A DNA stretch of 64,000 nt from Tillus elongatus (taxonomy: Eukaryota; Arthropoda; Insecta; Coleoptera; Cleridae): positions 25,149,239 to 25,213,238 of the forward strand of contig OZ023267.1 of assembly GCA_964006375.1 (NCBI GenBank). Reading direction: 5' to 3'. Shown here in pieces: positions 10,349 through 20,800 of the stretch (position 1 is the first letter of the stretch; the number at the start of each line of letters is the position of its first letter). The position numbers and the translations under genes were made by a program. The notes under the pieces are model-generated. The model was given only the letters and a program-made list of their open reading frames with translations, was not told where the DNA came from and did no database searches.

Positions 10349-10709
10349 CTGTAGTCTTCACCTGGCTCCAGTTTCATCAGGGTTATTTTATTTCTAAGAG
10401 TACTTTTCGAATATTCCTGTAGCTTTAAAACTTCTTGTAGTCTAACCAATGCGTCATCTTCCTCGTAAAATATTATAAAATCCTTCCAATACAAGTTGTC
10501 AACGATAACAGAAAGTCCTTTTGCTAACAGGGTACGTTCAGGACAAAAATTCAAGACTGTCGTATTGGCATGTATTTTACTATCAAAACATGTTGTTTGA
10601 AAATGAGGTATTTCTAGCTTAGTAGCTATGGATTCCACCATAGACTTTACATATCTGGAATCTGGTCCAAATATCGCTCCAATTCCTTTATTCGAAACCA
10701 GCGTACACA
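10349..10709 (-). CDS. Kainate-type ionotropic glutamate receptor, exon 3 (ATD)
   Basis: Exon of 361 nt, with acceptor ATTAAACAG and donor CTACAG|GTAATA. It opens with two bases that complete a Val codon with exon 2 and closes with AG, which joins exon 4 to make Arg. The peptide contains GIGAIFGPDSRYVKSMVESI, then LEIPHF, WKDFIIFYEEDDALVRLQE and LEPGEDYR. These match the ANF-receptor-like amino-terminal domain of kainate receptors, where the order is GV-AIFGP, a C--LEIPH strand, then W--F-I-YE---GLVRLQELL. The domain is extracellular and takes part in receptor assembly. There are no stops or frameshifts, so the exon looks functional. It is AT-rich like its surroundings but clearly coding. Assignment to the kainate branch rather than another iGluR branch is by memory of family patterns. 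Confidence 0.95.
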
Positions 10710-10854
10710 CTGTTTAATTTTAAAGCAGATTTATAAAAATAAAACTAGCTAAATGATATAAATGTTGGAAAAAGTTTCATATTTCAATATACAGTATGGT
10801 GAAAATAAAAGGAATACATTCATTGTTTCACTAAGTGATGATTTGAACATGTGG

Positions 10855-10960
10855 TAAGCACCGATAAGTACACTTGGAGAACCCAAATCACCACCACACA
10901 TTTTTCAAGAATCTGACGATCGTTTCACTAACTCAAGTATCATCATCAGAGAATAAAAAG
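10855..10960 (-). repeat. P-type hammerhead repeat, intron 2 copy
   Basis: On the minus strand this reads through CTGATGATGATACTTGAGTT, GAAACGATCGTCAG and then GTGGTGATTTGGGTTCTCC. It belongs to the same family as 12105-12190 (no ribozyme), 25958-26130 and the copies at 29-32 kb. The small size and absence of coding suggest a ribozyme-bearing terminal repeat of a PLE or retrozyme. Confidence 0.65.
10911..10953 (-). ncRNA. Hammerhead ribozyme motif in P-type repeat
   Basis: Minus strand: stem I TCT/AGA, intact CTGATGA, a weakly paired stem II, intact GAAAC, the perfect stem III palindrome ACGATCGT and a GTC cleavage triplet. The catalytic core is canonical; helix II has decayed. Confidence 0.7.
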
Positions 10961-11159
10961 TTCTAAGTGTTTGACGACTACAACTGTGTTTATACCCTCT
11001 GCATGTACTTGTACTTAGATGCTGGAGGCGGGTTCAGACAAACAAACTTTCACTGCTACTTTACCGCAAAGTGCCTCTATTCGAGTTCCGTTATCTCGAT
11101 TCCCACGTAAAATGGTCGATCAATAAACTATGCATAGGCGAAGGTGCTGAATTCATACA

Positions 11160-12137
11160 ACTATCATTATTACTATTTCCACTGTAAAGTTGTTTTCCCT
11201 GCAGATTCGCGGGCTAGCGAAGTCTGACCTCATTTCAAGCATGGGCTCCTTGACGATCTCTTGAATTTTGCAGTGGCTCCTGAAGCCTGGGTTGATCTTC
11301 AGTCTACCATTGCAGGTTAGTCTGTATAGTCCTAGCCTGGCCTCCCCCTTAATAATTAAGTGTCGGGGGGGGGGGGGGGGGGTAGATCCAGCAACACCTC
11401 CATGGTGGCTGTTGCGGTTGAGGACATGGCCACTGTGGTGCCTAGGCAAGCCATCCTTTGGGTCTTGGTTAGTTTTTGTTTGGCACTGGATTGTGTCACC
11501 TTAGGCCACCAGACCAGTGCCGTGTATCTCAACGATGGTCTGACCACCCTTATGTACCGCCAGTGGGTCATACTAGGTCTTAATCCCCACGTTTTTCTAT
11601 ATAGCCGCCTAGTGATGGCTAGGGTCATGACTGCCTTACGCAGTATGTTTTCAACGTGACCATTCCAGGTTAGCTTAGAGTCCAATAGGACCGCAAGATA
11701 TTTTACCCCCCTGTCCATTGGAATGTTCCTACAGTATAGAGTTAAAGTTCTGTGGCTCTCCCACTTCTTCCTCCTGGTAAACGGTATGACGGTTGCTTTC
11801 TCGAGGCTCAACCCGAGCCCTTGACCAATCGTCCACCTTTCCACCACTTTCGTGCTGCCTGCATGCGCTTCCACACTGATTGTGTACCCTTTTCCCGAAA
11901 TATGATGACAATGTCGTCCGCATAGCCTTGTACCTCATACCCCCTCCAGAAAGCCTCCCAGGCAGGCCGTCCACGACTAAGCACCAGAGCAAGGGAGAGA
12001 GAACGCTCCCCTGCGGATACCCCGTCCAGCAGAGTCCCTCCCACAATTGAGGTAAACACCGCCCTGTCCCTGCAGTGCTGCTTCTGTTGAGAGTCTAGAA
12101 AGCCCCCATGCCACTGGTGGTGATTTGGGTTCTCCAA
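11160..12137 (-). mobile_element. Decayed LINE of R1/LOA-like type in receptor intron 2
   Basis: Minus-strand RT fragments in several frames. They include GYPQGSVLSPLLWCLVVDGL (motif B region), QGYADDIVIIF (catalytic ADD), and GLGLSLEKATVIPFTRRKKW. Then come VKYLAVLLDSKLTWNGHVEN and LRPSMTHWRYIRVVRPSLRY-type thumb sequence with LVWWPKVTQSSAKQKL. After that, a (G)18 run at 11365-11382 and a degraded tail follow. The Y-LGV-LD--LTW and WGLRP blocks are typical of R1/LOA-type LINEs. Frameshifts separate RT, ADD and thumb. The RNase H end of a related element is at 59165-60071. Confidence 0.82.
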
Positions 12138-12190
12138 GTGTCTTTATCAGTGCTTTTCACAGGTTACAATCTTTACTTAGTGTCTGCATA
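12105..12190 (+). repeat. P-type repeat fragment
   Basis: Contains GGTGGTGATTTGGGTTCTCC then CAGTGCTTTTCACAGG, matching the downstream half of the P-type hammerhead repeat (compare 26060-26115). The ribozyme half is absent; this copy abuts the LINE. Confidence 0.65.
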
Positions 12191-12732
12191 CTCAAGTCAG
12201 AATATAAAAACACAGATGTTTTCAGGTAACTGCAACCACCTATATACTATCTGATGTAAGGAGAAATTATTTGACCCCAAGTGAAGTATTTTATATTACA
12301 AATTTATTTGACTCTAGAAGGCAGCAAATTGTAGCAGCGTGTGCAGAGGAAGACATGATTTCTGTGAGCGTGAGTTTTTAGAAAAATTGTAACTTTAGCA
12401 AATAAGTTTTGCGAATAAATACATGAATTTCATCACAGATGTCTTTTATGAAATATATTTGTATTATGCTGTGTCCAAAAAAAGAGTATTTTATTCTGTA
12501 CAAATTCATCCCTTGAAATGGCTGCTTTTGAAAAGTATTAACTGGAAATCTCTAGTCAAAAAAGGAATATATTTTTGCAGACTGCATCTCACCAGCAATT
12601 TTCTGTTGCATAATTCTTTAAGTTAACATGAAAGCGACTAGCTACAAGATGTTATTACAAATTATTTCTCTGATGGGCCCTGGAACTCTTTTACGTATCT
12701 TTTATTATACCAAATTGTAATATACTACATAC
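12191..12732. other. Intron 2 sequence, no recognised element
   Basis: AT-rich with only chance reading frames. It ends at the exon 2 donor. Confidence 0.5.
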
Positions 12733-12882
12733 CGACTTCTCTGATTTCTTCTGTGTCTGCTCTTGAAAGGTTATACAACAATAAGCTTTTTAGTTTGATG
12801 CGTTGATTCATTACATTACTTGTATATGCCAGACTAGTAAAAGGTAGCTGAGCCTGTCTGTCATCATCGTGGAACAATCCAA
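12733..12882 (-). CDS. Kainate-type ionotropic glutamate receptor, exon 2 (ATD start)
   Basis: Exon of 150 nt with a strong acceptor (TTTTGTTTTCAG) and donor GTCG|GTATGT. It starts with TT, which joins the G left by exon 1 to give Val, and ends with a single G, which joins TG of exon 3 to give Val. The peptide reads GLFHDDDRQAQLPF, then VMNQRIKLKSLLLYNLSRAD and TEEIREV. This is the first beta strand and helix of the kainate receptor amino-terminal domain (the family usually shows I-IGGLF-EDD--QE-AF). Exon 2 to exon 3 gives a seamless REVVCTLVSNKGIGAIFG junction. The intron between them (10710-12732) holds a decayed LINE on the same strand. Confidence 0.9.
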
Positions 12883-13044
12883 CTGAAAACAAAAGGAGGT
12901 ACATACATGTTTTGTTTGTTTGAAAAATACACGAGAGAAAAAATTATTATTACACATATCACCGAAGAAGTTTGTCACAATTGAGTGAATTTTTGATAAG
13001 TAGCATTTACAATTACATTTAAATTGTATTTACATCGTAAATTG

Positions 13045-13196
<152 letters not shown>

Positions 13197-13199
13197 GGG

Positions 13200-13489
13200 C
13201 ACAGCAAGGGCGCTTTGGTTGTGAATTTTCATAGAAATGATCTGGCATTAATATTTTTATTTTATTTTTTTTTCTTGTAATATAGAAATCTAAATTTTGG
13301 TATAGAGTTCACTTCTTATGTCATAAGCTTACGTACCAAATTTGATTACCATAGCTTTTAGCAAACTTTCATTAAGAAAAATTTGCTAATAAATTTTAAC
13401 GATGAAAAGCTTTTGAAAACATTTCTTTAAATGAGCTCGAATTTGGGTCCCTAGAACCCAAAACCAAGGTTCGTTAAAATTTGTATATG

Positions 13490-13568
<79 letters not shown>

Positions 13569-13700
13569 AGCGATAAATCAACGAAGACTAAACTGATTTC
13601 AATCAAACTTGGCAAAAATCTTGTTTGGACAAAAACCGACGTTCGTTAATCAGCTTTTATGCACATGTTTTTTTGGTGGAAAGTCGGGCAAAACTTTTTA
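13200..13700. repeat. TA-core dispersed repeat, fragment with (TA)n at 13489-13566
   Basis: Carries the hallmark blocks of the TA-core family: GGTCCCTAGAACCCAAAACC directly left of the TA tract and AAACGCTATATTTTTGTAAG to the right. Diverged relative to the copies at 35-39 kb. Confidence 0.65.
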
Positions 13701-14410
13701 AAACGCTATATTTTTGTAAGTATCAGAGTAACTGGATACGTGTGGCTAGAAACAGAGCAAATGAACCCATGTTGTGAATTTTACGTAATTTGGTACACAA
13801 TATTTAGAGTTTTTTCCAAATTAAAAATAAAAACCCAAAGACATGCGTTGAGACGACTTAGTGGTTAAATTTCAATGCCTGACAAACACAGTAGTTAACT
13901 GTCAAGCGTAGATTGATTCATACAATAGGTATAAACCATACATCAACGGTAACTAAACTGAATACTTATACACCAGGCATAAAACACACTACCCGAACCA
14001 ACAAACGTGAAATCTTGGCCGCAATTATGGAAAATGACAGGCGACATAAATTTAGAAATTTGCTAAGTGATTGTCATTAAACTGGAGGATTAAATACATT
14101 ATTAAAAGACACTATATTTGTAGCTTTATGAACGGCCTCAAATACAGTTTTAGCCCAGCATAGATATATTATGCTGTCGCTTAATATAGTAGAAATGTAA
14201 CCAAAATCAAGCCAAGTCCCTATAAAAATGATTATAAAATAGTCTCCTTTATCTTTAGACTTAAACATATAAGACCGAGACAGTCGTGGGATGTGTTTAA
14301 ATGGTAATCCTACTAATTCTGTAATTAAGTGTTACGTTTAAATTTTTAAATATAATATCCTGGGCATGAAGCCGATCTAATGTTTCATGTAAACAAAACG
14401 TCAGTTGACG
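13700..14410. other. Intron 1 sequence, no recognised element
   Basis: AT-rich, no exon, no repeat boundary recognised. Confidence 0.45.
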
Positions 14411-14414
14411 TACA

Positions 14415-14487
14415 CCTAGATGGCTGAGAGGTGTCTCGCTTGCCTCATAAGCAGCAGGTTACGCGATTGAATCCAGCTCGATGAATG
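14415..14487 (+). other. tRNA-like sequence (pseudo-tRNA or SINE head)
   Basis: An A-box-like TGGCTGAGAGG, an anticodon-arm-like TTGCCTCATAAGCAG and a B-box-like GATTGAATCCA are spaced as in a tRNA. The acceptor stem does not pair and the T-arm is imperfect, so this is not a functional tRNA. More likely a SINE head or pseudogene. Confidence 0.45.
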
Positions 14488-15050
14488 TACCTTTTTATGT
14501 TTTATTTTGACCTTTCGCGAAACAATATTGGACATATTTAATACGTTTGGAATAAGATCACATTTTTGTTTAAAACGGTTAAATAAGTTTGTCACCTTTA
14601 AGTCTGGAATTATAATTTTGCTATTGTTGATATTGAAAAACCGGTTTAATTAGGTTGACTAAAACGAAATCATAGTGGCGATAAATAAGGAAAAATAACT
14701 CCTAATTTGACAGATACTTTACTTTTCTAAATATGAATCAAGTTTCCTTCTGGGAATTTTCTGTATAACTTTAATAAAATTTGTAATACAAGTTTCTTTT
14801 AAAGAGACTTACACTATCTCAGGATAACGCAACATTTAGTTCTTCAGCTTCACAGAAAATTGAGATTTGGGCATTTTTCTCAAAAGAGCTAGAACGCAAG
14901 ATTTTTTTGATAATAGGGAGATATCGATGGTAACACTTTCGAAATAATTCTTCAAATGTGCGCGTACTAGGACCTCTAAAATCGATCCTCAAGGTCTGTG
15001 TAAGTTTAAAGTATTACGTTACTAATATTCCGTATAATAATAGTGTACAA
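14488..15050. other. Intron 1 sequence, no recognised element
   Basis: AT-rich, nothing supported. Confidence 0.45.
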
Positions 15051-15055
15051 TTCTT

Positions 15056-15370
<315 letters not shown>

Positions 15371-15916
15371 GACGATTAAATTAGCAATGTTTCGTATAAT
15401 TTGATGCTCGTTCCAAATATGACCTGTATTTTGCCCTGACTCTTTTCGTTTTCGAGTTATTTTGAAAAAACCAAAATTTGTCGATTTTATTTTTCTTCAA
15501 TATCTAAGTAGGCGTTGATCTGACATGACTAAGACTTGCACATTATCAGGACACTTTTTACAGAGTAATCTTTTTGTTATATTCTCAACTTTGGATTGTC
15601 ATTTATTTTTGAGCTACAGGTATCAACGTTTGTTTTTATTATGGTAGCCATATAGGATTTTTTACTTATGCGATAGCCTGTGAAAAGGGCTTTCCAATGA
15701 TGTACAATATGCTTAAGAAATCTTGCAACTGCACTGACAGAGAAAAACCGTTTGGAGGATAGTAGGCTATGAAATCAGCAAACAAATGACAGAAAAAGTG
15801 TTCAAAAAGCAGTGGGCCATGGAGTCCAACAATAGACTTCTACTTTTAACATAATTTTCCGTAATGATTCACGATAAAAAAATATTGTGATTAAATTTAC
15901 AATACTTAATTAGGCA
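15371..15916. other. AT-rich intron sequence left of the tandem duplication
   Basis: No recognised gene or repeat. The tandem duplication starts near 15917. Confidence 0.45.
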
Positions 15917-16050
15917 ATAATACTAGGTAATATTATGTGAAACAGTTTAATAATTAAACCCGGCAATAACAACTAGAAACTGAAACTCCACAAAACAACA
16001 CAACTAGAAACGGAACTCAACAAATAATAAAATAGAAACTTAAAAATACA

Positions 16051-17149
16051 CTAAATAGAAAAATGTTCAATATGGCCACCGTTTTGTTCAATGCACTTTA
16101 TACACTCTTTGAAACATGCCTGCAAACTCTGGTGATGGTGTTTTGGTTAATATGATTTATAGCTTCCGTGATTCTGTTTCGTAATTTATTGATATTTCGT
16201 GATGGATCGAATTTATAAACATCATTCTTCAGAGTACCCCAAAAATAAAAATCCATGGGTGTTATATCAGGACTTCGAGAACATTAATGAACCGGCACAT
16301 TGTTACAAATGACACGATTATTAAAATTTTGGTACAAAAATTCTTTGACGATCCTAGCATTGTGAGCTGGACAACCGTCTTGTTGGTACCAAATCTTGTC
16401 TAAATTATCATGAACTCTTCTAATTGTTGGTAAGATATCATTTCTCAATAGATTAAGATACCTTTGGCCAGTTAAATTATCTTCAAAAAGAACGGACCAA
16501 CAATGAAGTTACCTGAATTTTTTTTAAATTAACTGTTTAATCTACAAATAAAAATAACAGTTTTTCACCTAATAAGCCGCACCAAACATTAATACCAAAT
16601 CTGTCTTTCAATCGTCTTTCTTCCTTTAGATGGGGATTTTCATTTGCCCAATAATGCCTATTGTGGCGATTATACACACCACAATTTGTAAATCTGGATT
16701 CATCAGTCCATATTATTTTCAAACGAAAATTTTCATCTTGCTGACATTGTCCTTGATACCATCTGCAGAATTGAAGTCGCTTAGGGTAATCGTCAACTTT
16801 TAAGCCGATTGTAGGTTTTTATGGATATGGTAATGACTTTTTTTTAATACACGGTGTACCGTACTTTTTGGAACGTCAATTTGTTCACCACAAAACCGAA
16901 CAGATTGCGGAGGGTTTTCGTTTGAAACCTGTAAGACGGCATTATTTCTTTCGTTATTTCTAGGCATTGGTAGTTTCTTTGCGTGGAAGCTACCGTCGTT
17001 CAATAGATTGGTATCCTGCGAAATATTTGGGTGTTTGGTTGTCGTCTGTCTGGGTGGTTGTTTTGATATGAATTTGCAGCTGCCTCAGTATTTCGGTTAG
17101 AACGAATATAACATTCCAACATGTCAAAATATTCTTCACTAGTGAGCAT
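16051..17149 (-). pseudogene. Mariner-like transposase B1 (DD41D type), decayed
   Basis: Minus-strand transposase remnant. It begins MLTSEEYFDMLECYIRSNRN, a helix-turn-helix of the kind annotated as DUF4817, with NHPDRRQPNTQIFRR. It continues with VPKSTVHRVLKKSHYHIHKN and the first catalytic block IIWTDESRFTNCGVYNRHNR plus GINVWCGLLGEK. It ends at GGHIE-FSI. Stops after RRIPIY and further frameshifts break it. Its duplicate B2 keeps the rest of the catalytic domain. Homologues in other insects are DNA-cutting DDE enzymes targeting TA. Confidence 0.85.
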
Positions 17150-17254
17150 GTTGTTGAATAATATTTAAAATAAACAGGAAACAAACTATTTAGTACAAAA
17201 TTTGAAGCAACGTGTTAAATACACCTCAAATTGTTCAGATAATTAAATAATAAA

Positions 17255-17575
17255 ACGTTATATTGCTCCAGTTTTAACGAAAAAATGTCAATTTCCACCA
17301 AATAACTCCCCTGTCATCCCCTATCTCCTGGAGCGATTTTACCCAAAATCGAACCGTGAGTTTATCGGGTGCTAACTGTTTAGAAAAATTGAAGACGGTA
17401 TCTCAATTCATTCTAAAGTTATTGTGGCTACAAACAGACAGACATACAGAACGACCGACAAAAAAAAATCGTTCCCAAATCATGTTTTCTATATGTTTTG
17501 ACAATTTTTGAGACGTTTAAGCGAAAACAAATTTTGAAATTTTTGTCGCCGATGCCATACTTCCACACGTTGTGA
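17255..17575. repeat. AACGTTATRTT dispersed repeat, unit I copy
   Basis: Starts AAAACGTTATATTGCTCCAG, contains CAATTTCCACCAAATAACTC and the ACAGACAGACATACAG tract, and ends CCATACTTCCACACGTTGTG. A near-identical copy is at 22970-23290; diverged copies are at 8563-9140. Confidence 0.8.
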
Positions 17576-17758
17576 CGATGTGGAAGTAAAAATGATTGAT
17601 GATGTTTCTATTTATACCAATGTTTTTTAAAAATCAAAATGCAAATTTGGATGCTACTTTTCGTGATAACTCGTAATATTCGCTTGGCGTGCAGTACATA
17701 AATAAAGTAATTTGTTCTTAAAAACTTAGGTAAACAAGAAAACAAATAGAATACTCAC

Positions 17759-17828
17759 CAATTGTTATATTACTATTTCCGATACCATTATAAAAACAAG
17801 ATAGCAAAATAATAATACACAAAAACAT
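17759..17828 (-). CDS. Kainate-type glutamate receptor, first coding exon copy a (signal peptide)
   Basis: Seventy nt from an ATG to a strong donor (ATTG|GTGAGTATT). It encodes MFLCIIILLSCFYNGIGNSN followed by ITI, a typical hydrophobic secretion signal. The leftover G plus TT of exon 2 makes Val, giving ITIVGLFHDDD at the mature N-terminus, which is the usual place where the receptor domain begins. The ATG was chosen because the upstream in-frame sequence offers no better start and the signal peptide begins there. Just upstream, TTTTCAG precedes CACTATAACATCATG, so a short 5'-UTR intron is possible. This exon lies in the first unit of a tandem duplication; copy b (23467-23536) is its twin. 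Copy a is closer to exon 2. Confidence 0.85.
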
Positions 17829-17894
17829 GATGTTATAGTGCTGAAAAGTGGTTTAAGCTAATCTCAACTTCACCTAAAATTATTTACGTGACGC

Positions 17895-18002
17895 TTACGA
17901 TTCCATGGTGTCTTCTACTGCTGCTTTTAACTTGGCGTAACCCGCATCGTCTTTAATTTGGAACGGGGCCAAATATAAGTGGCATAAATAAAAATAAACC
18001 AT
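17895..18002 (-). CDS. Small 35-codon ORF upstream of receptor exon 1a
   Basis: ATG-to-stop ORF of 35 codons that ends 66 bases before the receptor start codon. It begins MVYFYLCHLYLAPFQ and continues IKDDAGYAKLKAAVEDTMES. The base composition is richer and more codon-like than its AT-rich flanks. The second duplicated copy (23603-23710) preserves the whole reading frame with one visible silent change (GTT to GTC at Val2). I do not recognise the peptide. It could be an upstream ORF in the receptor leader, the end of another gene, or chance. A donor-like GTAAGC overlaps its stop, and an acceptor TTTTCAG lies about 58 bases further on, which would make a very short 5'-UTR intron. Confidence 0.35.
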   Translation of the reverse strand: MVYFYLCHLYLAPFQIKDDAGYAKLKAAVEDTMES

Positions 18003-18263
18003 GCATTTTCAAATACATTAATAAAATAAAAGGAAGTCTAGTAAATTTGGAATGTTGACGTTAGTTTTTAGTGCAAATAATCGCAATCAAATGACTAAAA
18101 TATAAAAAAAAACAACTGTTAAGTTCAAAGCACTTTATTCCTCACTAACCTCGAAATTAGGCAACGATGAAAAATATTTTATACTGGGTGGGTATTTGGT
18201 TTGGAGCGGCTGACCCAACAACAGGTGATAGTAGGGTTCATTTATAGCCCAAATAACTATATA

Positions 18264-19547
18264 TAGGGTGGCGCATTGAAAACGAAACAGACCGATTTTC
18301 GTCCAGAGAATTTTTTTTTAAGAAACGCTGAAACACGTCAATTTTAATATTGAAGGGGACATGTTTTGACATAAAACTAAACTTTGTCACATCAACCCCT
18401 TAAGGGTGGTGATAACAAGCCTTATATTTTAAATAGGGAACATGGGTCGAGTGTTACATCAGTTGAAAGATCTTTCTTTTCTGAATTCAGCACATTAATC
18501 TTTTTGGAAGTTTTATTAACTCGTTTAAAAATTATTCACAGTTGAAGATGCAAAAACGCTTTTCACTTATTTCGATAAGAAATGTGCTGATAGTCAATGT
18601 TTTGTTGGTTTGTAAACAAAAAATGGACTATCAGAACCTTTCTTATCGGAATGAGAGAAATGCGGTTTATTATTTCAGTTTATCGGTCGGTTTGATACTT
18701 GATAGTACTACCGAAAATTAATTTCACAATGGTGTATTCTGTAGAAGAAAGAGTTGAAATAATTATTCTTTTTTTCAAAAACGATGACTGTGCCAACCGT
18801 ACGGCAAATTTGTTTAATGAACGGTATCCGAACAGACATGTTAACAGGAAATACATTTTGAAGTTTCGGCAAAGTGGTTCAGTAGCCAACAAAAAACGGG
18901 ATCCTGAACGTGAATTTCCGGTTAGAAATGTGACTACTGAGATTGAAGTTTTAGGACAAATTGCTGCAGACCCAACATTGAGCACGAGAAATTTGGTCAC
19001 TGTTTCAAACATGAAAAGAAGAACTATTCAGCGAATATTGAAACATCATAAATTTCACCCGTATAAAATTCTGAGACTCTTAAGAATGGAGTTTTAGGAC
19101 AAATTGTTGCACACCCAACTTTGAACACGAGAAAATTGGCCACCGTTTCAAACAAAAAAAAAACTATTCAGCGAATATTGATGCATAATAAATTTCACCC
19201 GCATAAAATTCATCTTGTACAACAACCCAATGAAAATGATTTTGATCGGCGGCTGGAGTTTTGTGAAGTTATGACTGCACGAATTGCTGATAACGGGAAC
19301 TTTCTGTTCAATATTTGTTTTTCAGACGAGTGTACGTTTTTATTAAACTCTACAGTCAATCGTCATAATTGTCGTTATTGGGCAGATAATAATCCAAGAA
19401 ATTTTCACGAAGTCCACACTCAAACTCCACAGAAATTGAATGTCTGGACTGGCATTTTTGGAGACCGTTTAATCGGACAAATTTTTCTTGACGGCAATTT
19501 GAGTGGCGAAACGTGGAGTTACTAGAAGATATCGTTTACCCTTTATA
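18264..19547 (+). mobile_element. Mariner A1, right part missing at the duplication junction
   Basis: Left terminal inverted repeat begins AGGGTGGCGCATTGAAAACG. An internal hairpin lies at about 18555-18665, then the transposase frame starts at 18729. The element stops in the middle of the transposase at about 19547 where unit II begins, so the right terminal repeat is absent. Confidence 0.85.
18729..19525 (+). pseudogene. Mariner A1 transposase fragment with duplicated HTH segment
   Basis: Starts MVYSVEERVEIIILFFKNDD, a DUF4817-like helix-turn-helix, followed by ANLFNERYPNRHVNRKYI. The segment VLGQIAADPTLSTRNLVTVS to FHPYKI occurs twice in tandem (about 18948-19090 and 19091-19215, the second as VLGQIVAHPTLNTRKLATVS), separated by stops and frameshifts. 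The catalytic half then resumes with ICFSDECTFLLNSTVNRHNC and LNVWTGIFGDRLIGQIFLDG. It lacks the second and third catalytic residues because of the duplication break. Confidence 0.85.
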
Positions 19548-19680
19548 TAATATTAGGTAATATTATGTAAAACAGTTTAATAACTAAACCCTGCAATAAC
19601 AACTAGAAACTGAAACTCCACGAAACAACACAACTAGAAACGGAACTCAACAAATAATTAAATAGAAACTTAAGAATACA

Positions 19681-20786
19681 CTAAATAGAAAATTGTTCAA
19701 TATGGCCACCATTTTGTCCAATGCACTTGATACACCTTTTTGAAACATGCCTACATACTCTGGTGAGGGTGTTTTGGTTAATATGATTTATAGCTTCCGT
19801 GATTCTGTTTCGTAATAATTTATTGATATTTCGTGATGGATCGAGTTTATAAACATCATTCAGAGTACCCCAAAAATAAAAATCCATGGGTGTTATATCA
19901 GGACTTCGAGAACACCAATGAACCGGCCCATTGTTACAAATGACACGATTATTAAAATTTTGGTACAAAAATTCTTTGACGATCCTATCATTGTGAGCTG
20001 GACAACCGTCTTGTTGGTACCAAATCTCGTCTAAATTATCTTTAAGTCTTCTAACTGTTGGTAAGATATCATTTCTCAATAGATTAAGATACCTATCCCC
20101 AGTTAAATTATTTAAAAAAAGAACGGACCAACAATGAAGTTACCTGATTTTTTTTTAAATTAACTGTTTAATCTACAAATAAAAATAACAGTTTTTCACC
20201 TAATAAGCCGCACCAAACATTAATACGAAATCTGTCTTTCAATCGTCTTTCTTCCTTTAGATGGGGATTATCATTTGCCCAATAATGCCTATTGTGGCGA
20301 TTATACACACCACAATTTGTAAATCTGGATTCATCAGTCCATATTATTTTCAAATGAAAATTTTCATCTTGCTGACATTGTCCTTGATACCATCTGTAGA
20401 ATTGAAGTCGCTTAGGGTAATCGTCAACTTTTAAGCCTTGTACGATTGTAGGTTTTTATGGATATGGTAATGACTTTTTTTTAATACACGGTGTACCGTA
20501 CTTTTTGGAACGTCAATTTGTTCACCATAAAACCGAACAGATTGCGGAGGGTTTTCGTTTGAAACCTGTAAGACGGCATTATTTCTTTCGTTATTTCTAG
20601 GCATTGGTAGTTTCTTTGCGTGGAAGCTACCGTCGTTCAATAGATTGGTATCCTGCGAAATATTTGGGTGTTTAGTTGTCGTCTGCCTGGGTGGTTGTTT
20701 TGATATGAATTTGCAGCTGCCTCAGTATTTCGGTTAGAACGAATATAACATTCCAACATGTCAAAATATTCTTCACTACTGAACAT
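19681..20786 (-). pseudogene. Mariner-like transposase B2 (DD41D type), decayed
   Basis: Second copy of transposase B. It keeps IIWTDESRFTNCGVYNRHNR (first Asp) and then, in an intact 132-codon stretch (19681-20079), IWYQQDGCPAHNDRIVKEFL (second Asp) and SRSPDITPMDFYFWGTLNDV (third Asp in MDF). Counting gives 41 residues between the second and third Asp, which is the DD41D signature. Frameshifts near 20080-20170 and 20390-20440 and a stop near 20645 break it. Confidence 0.87.
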
Positions 20787-20800
20787 GTTGTTGAATAATA

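Larger units (their letters stand above)
15917..19547. repeat. Tandem segmental duplication, unit I
   Basis: Unit I (about 3.63 kb) contains mariner B1, an AACGTTATRTT repeat, receptor exon 1a with its small ORF, and the left part of mariner A1. It is followed at once by unit II (19548-25113). The offset of matching landmarks is 3630 bases at the left end (AGGTAATATTATG at 15925 and 19555). At the mariner A start it is 5704 bases, which equals about 3.63 kb plus the mariner C insertion. Mariner A1 is cut at the junction. Confidence 0.92.

Noticed and set aside
14415..14487. Functional tRNA gene (Met-like CAT anticodon)
   Set aside because: The acceptor stem does not pair and the T-arm is wrong, so only a pseudo-tRNA or SINE head is supported.
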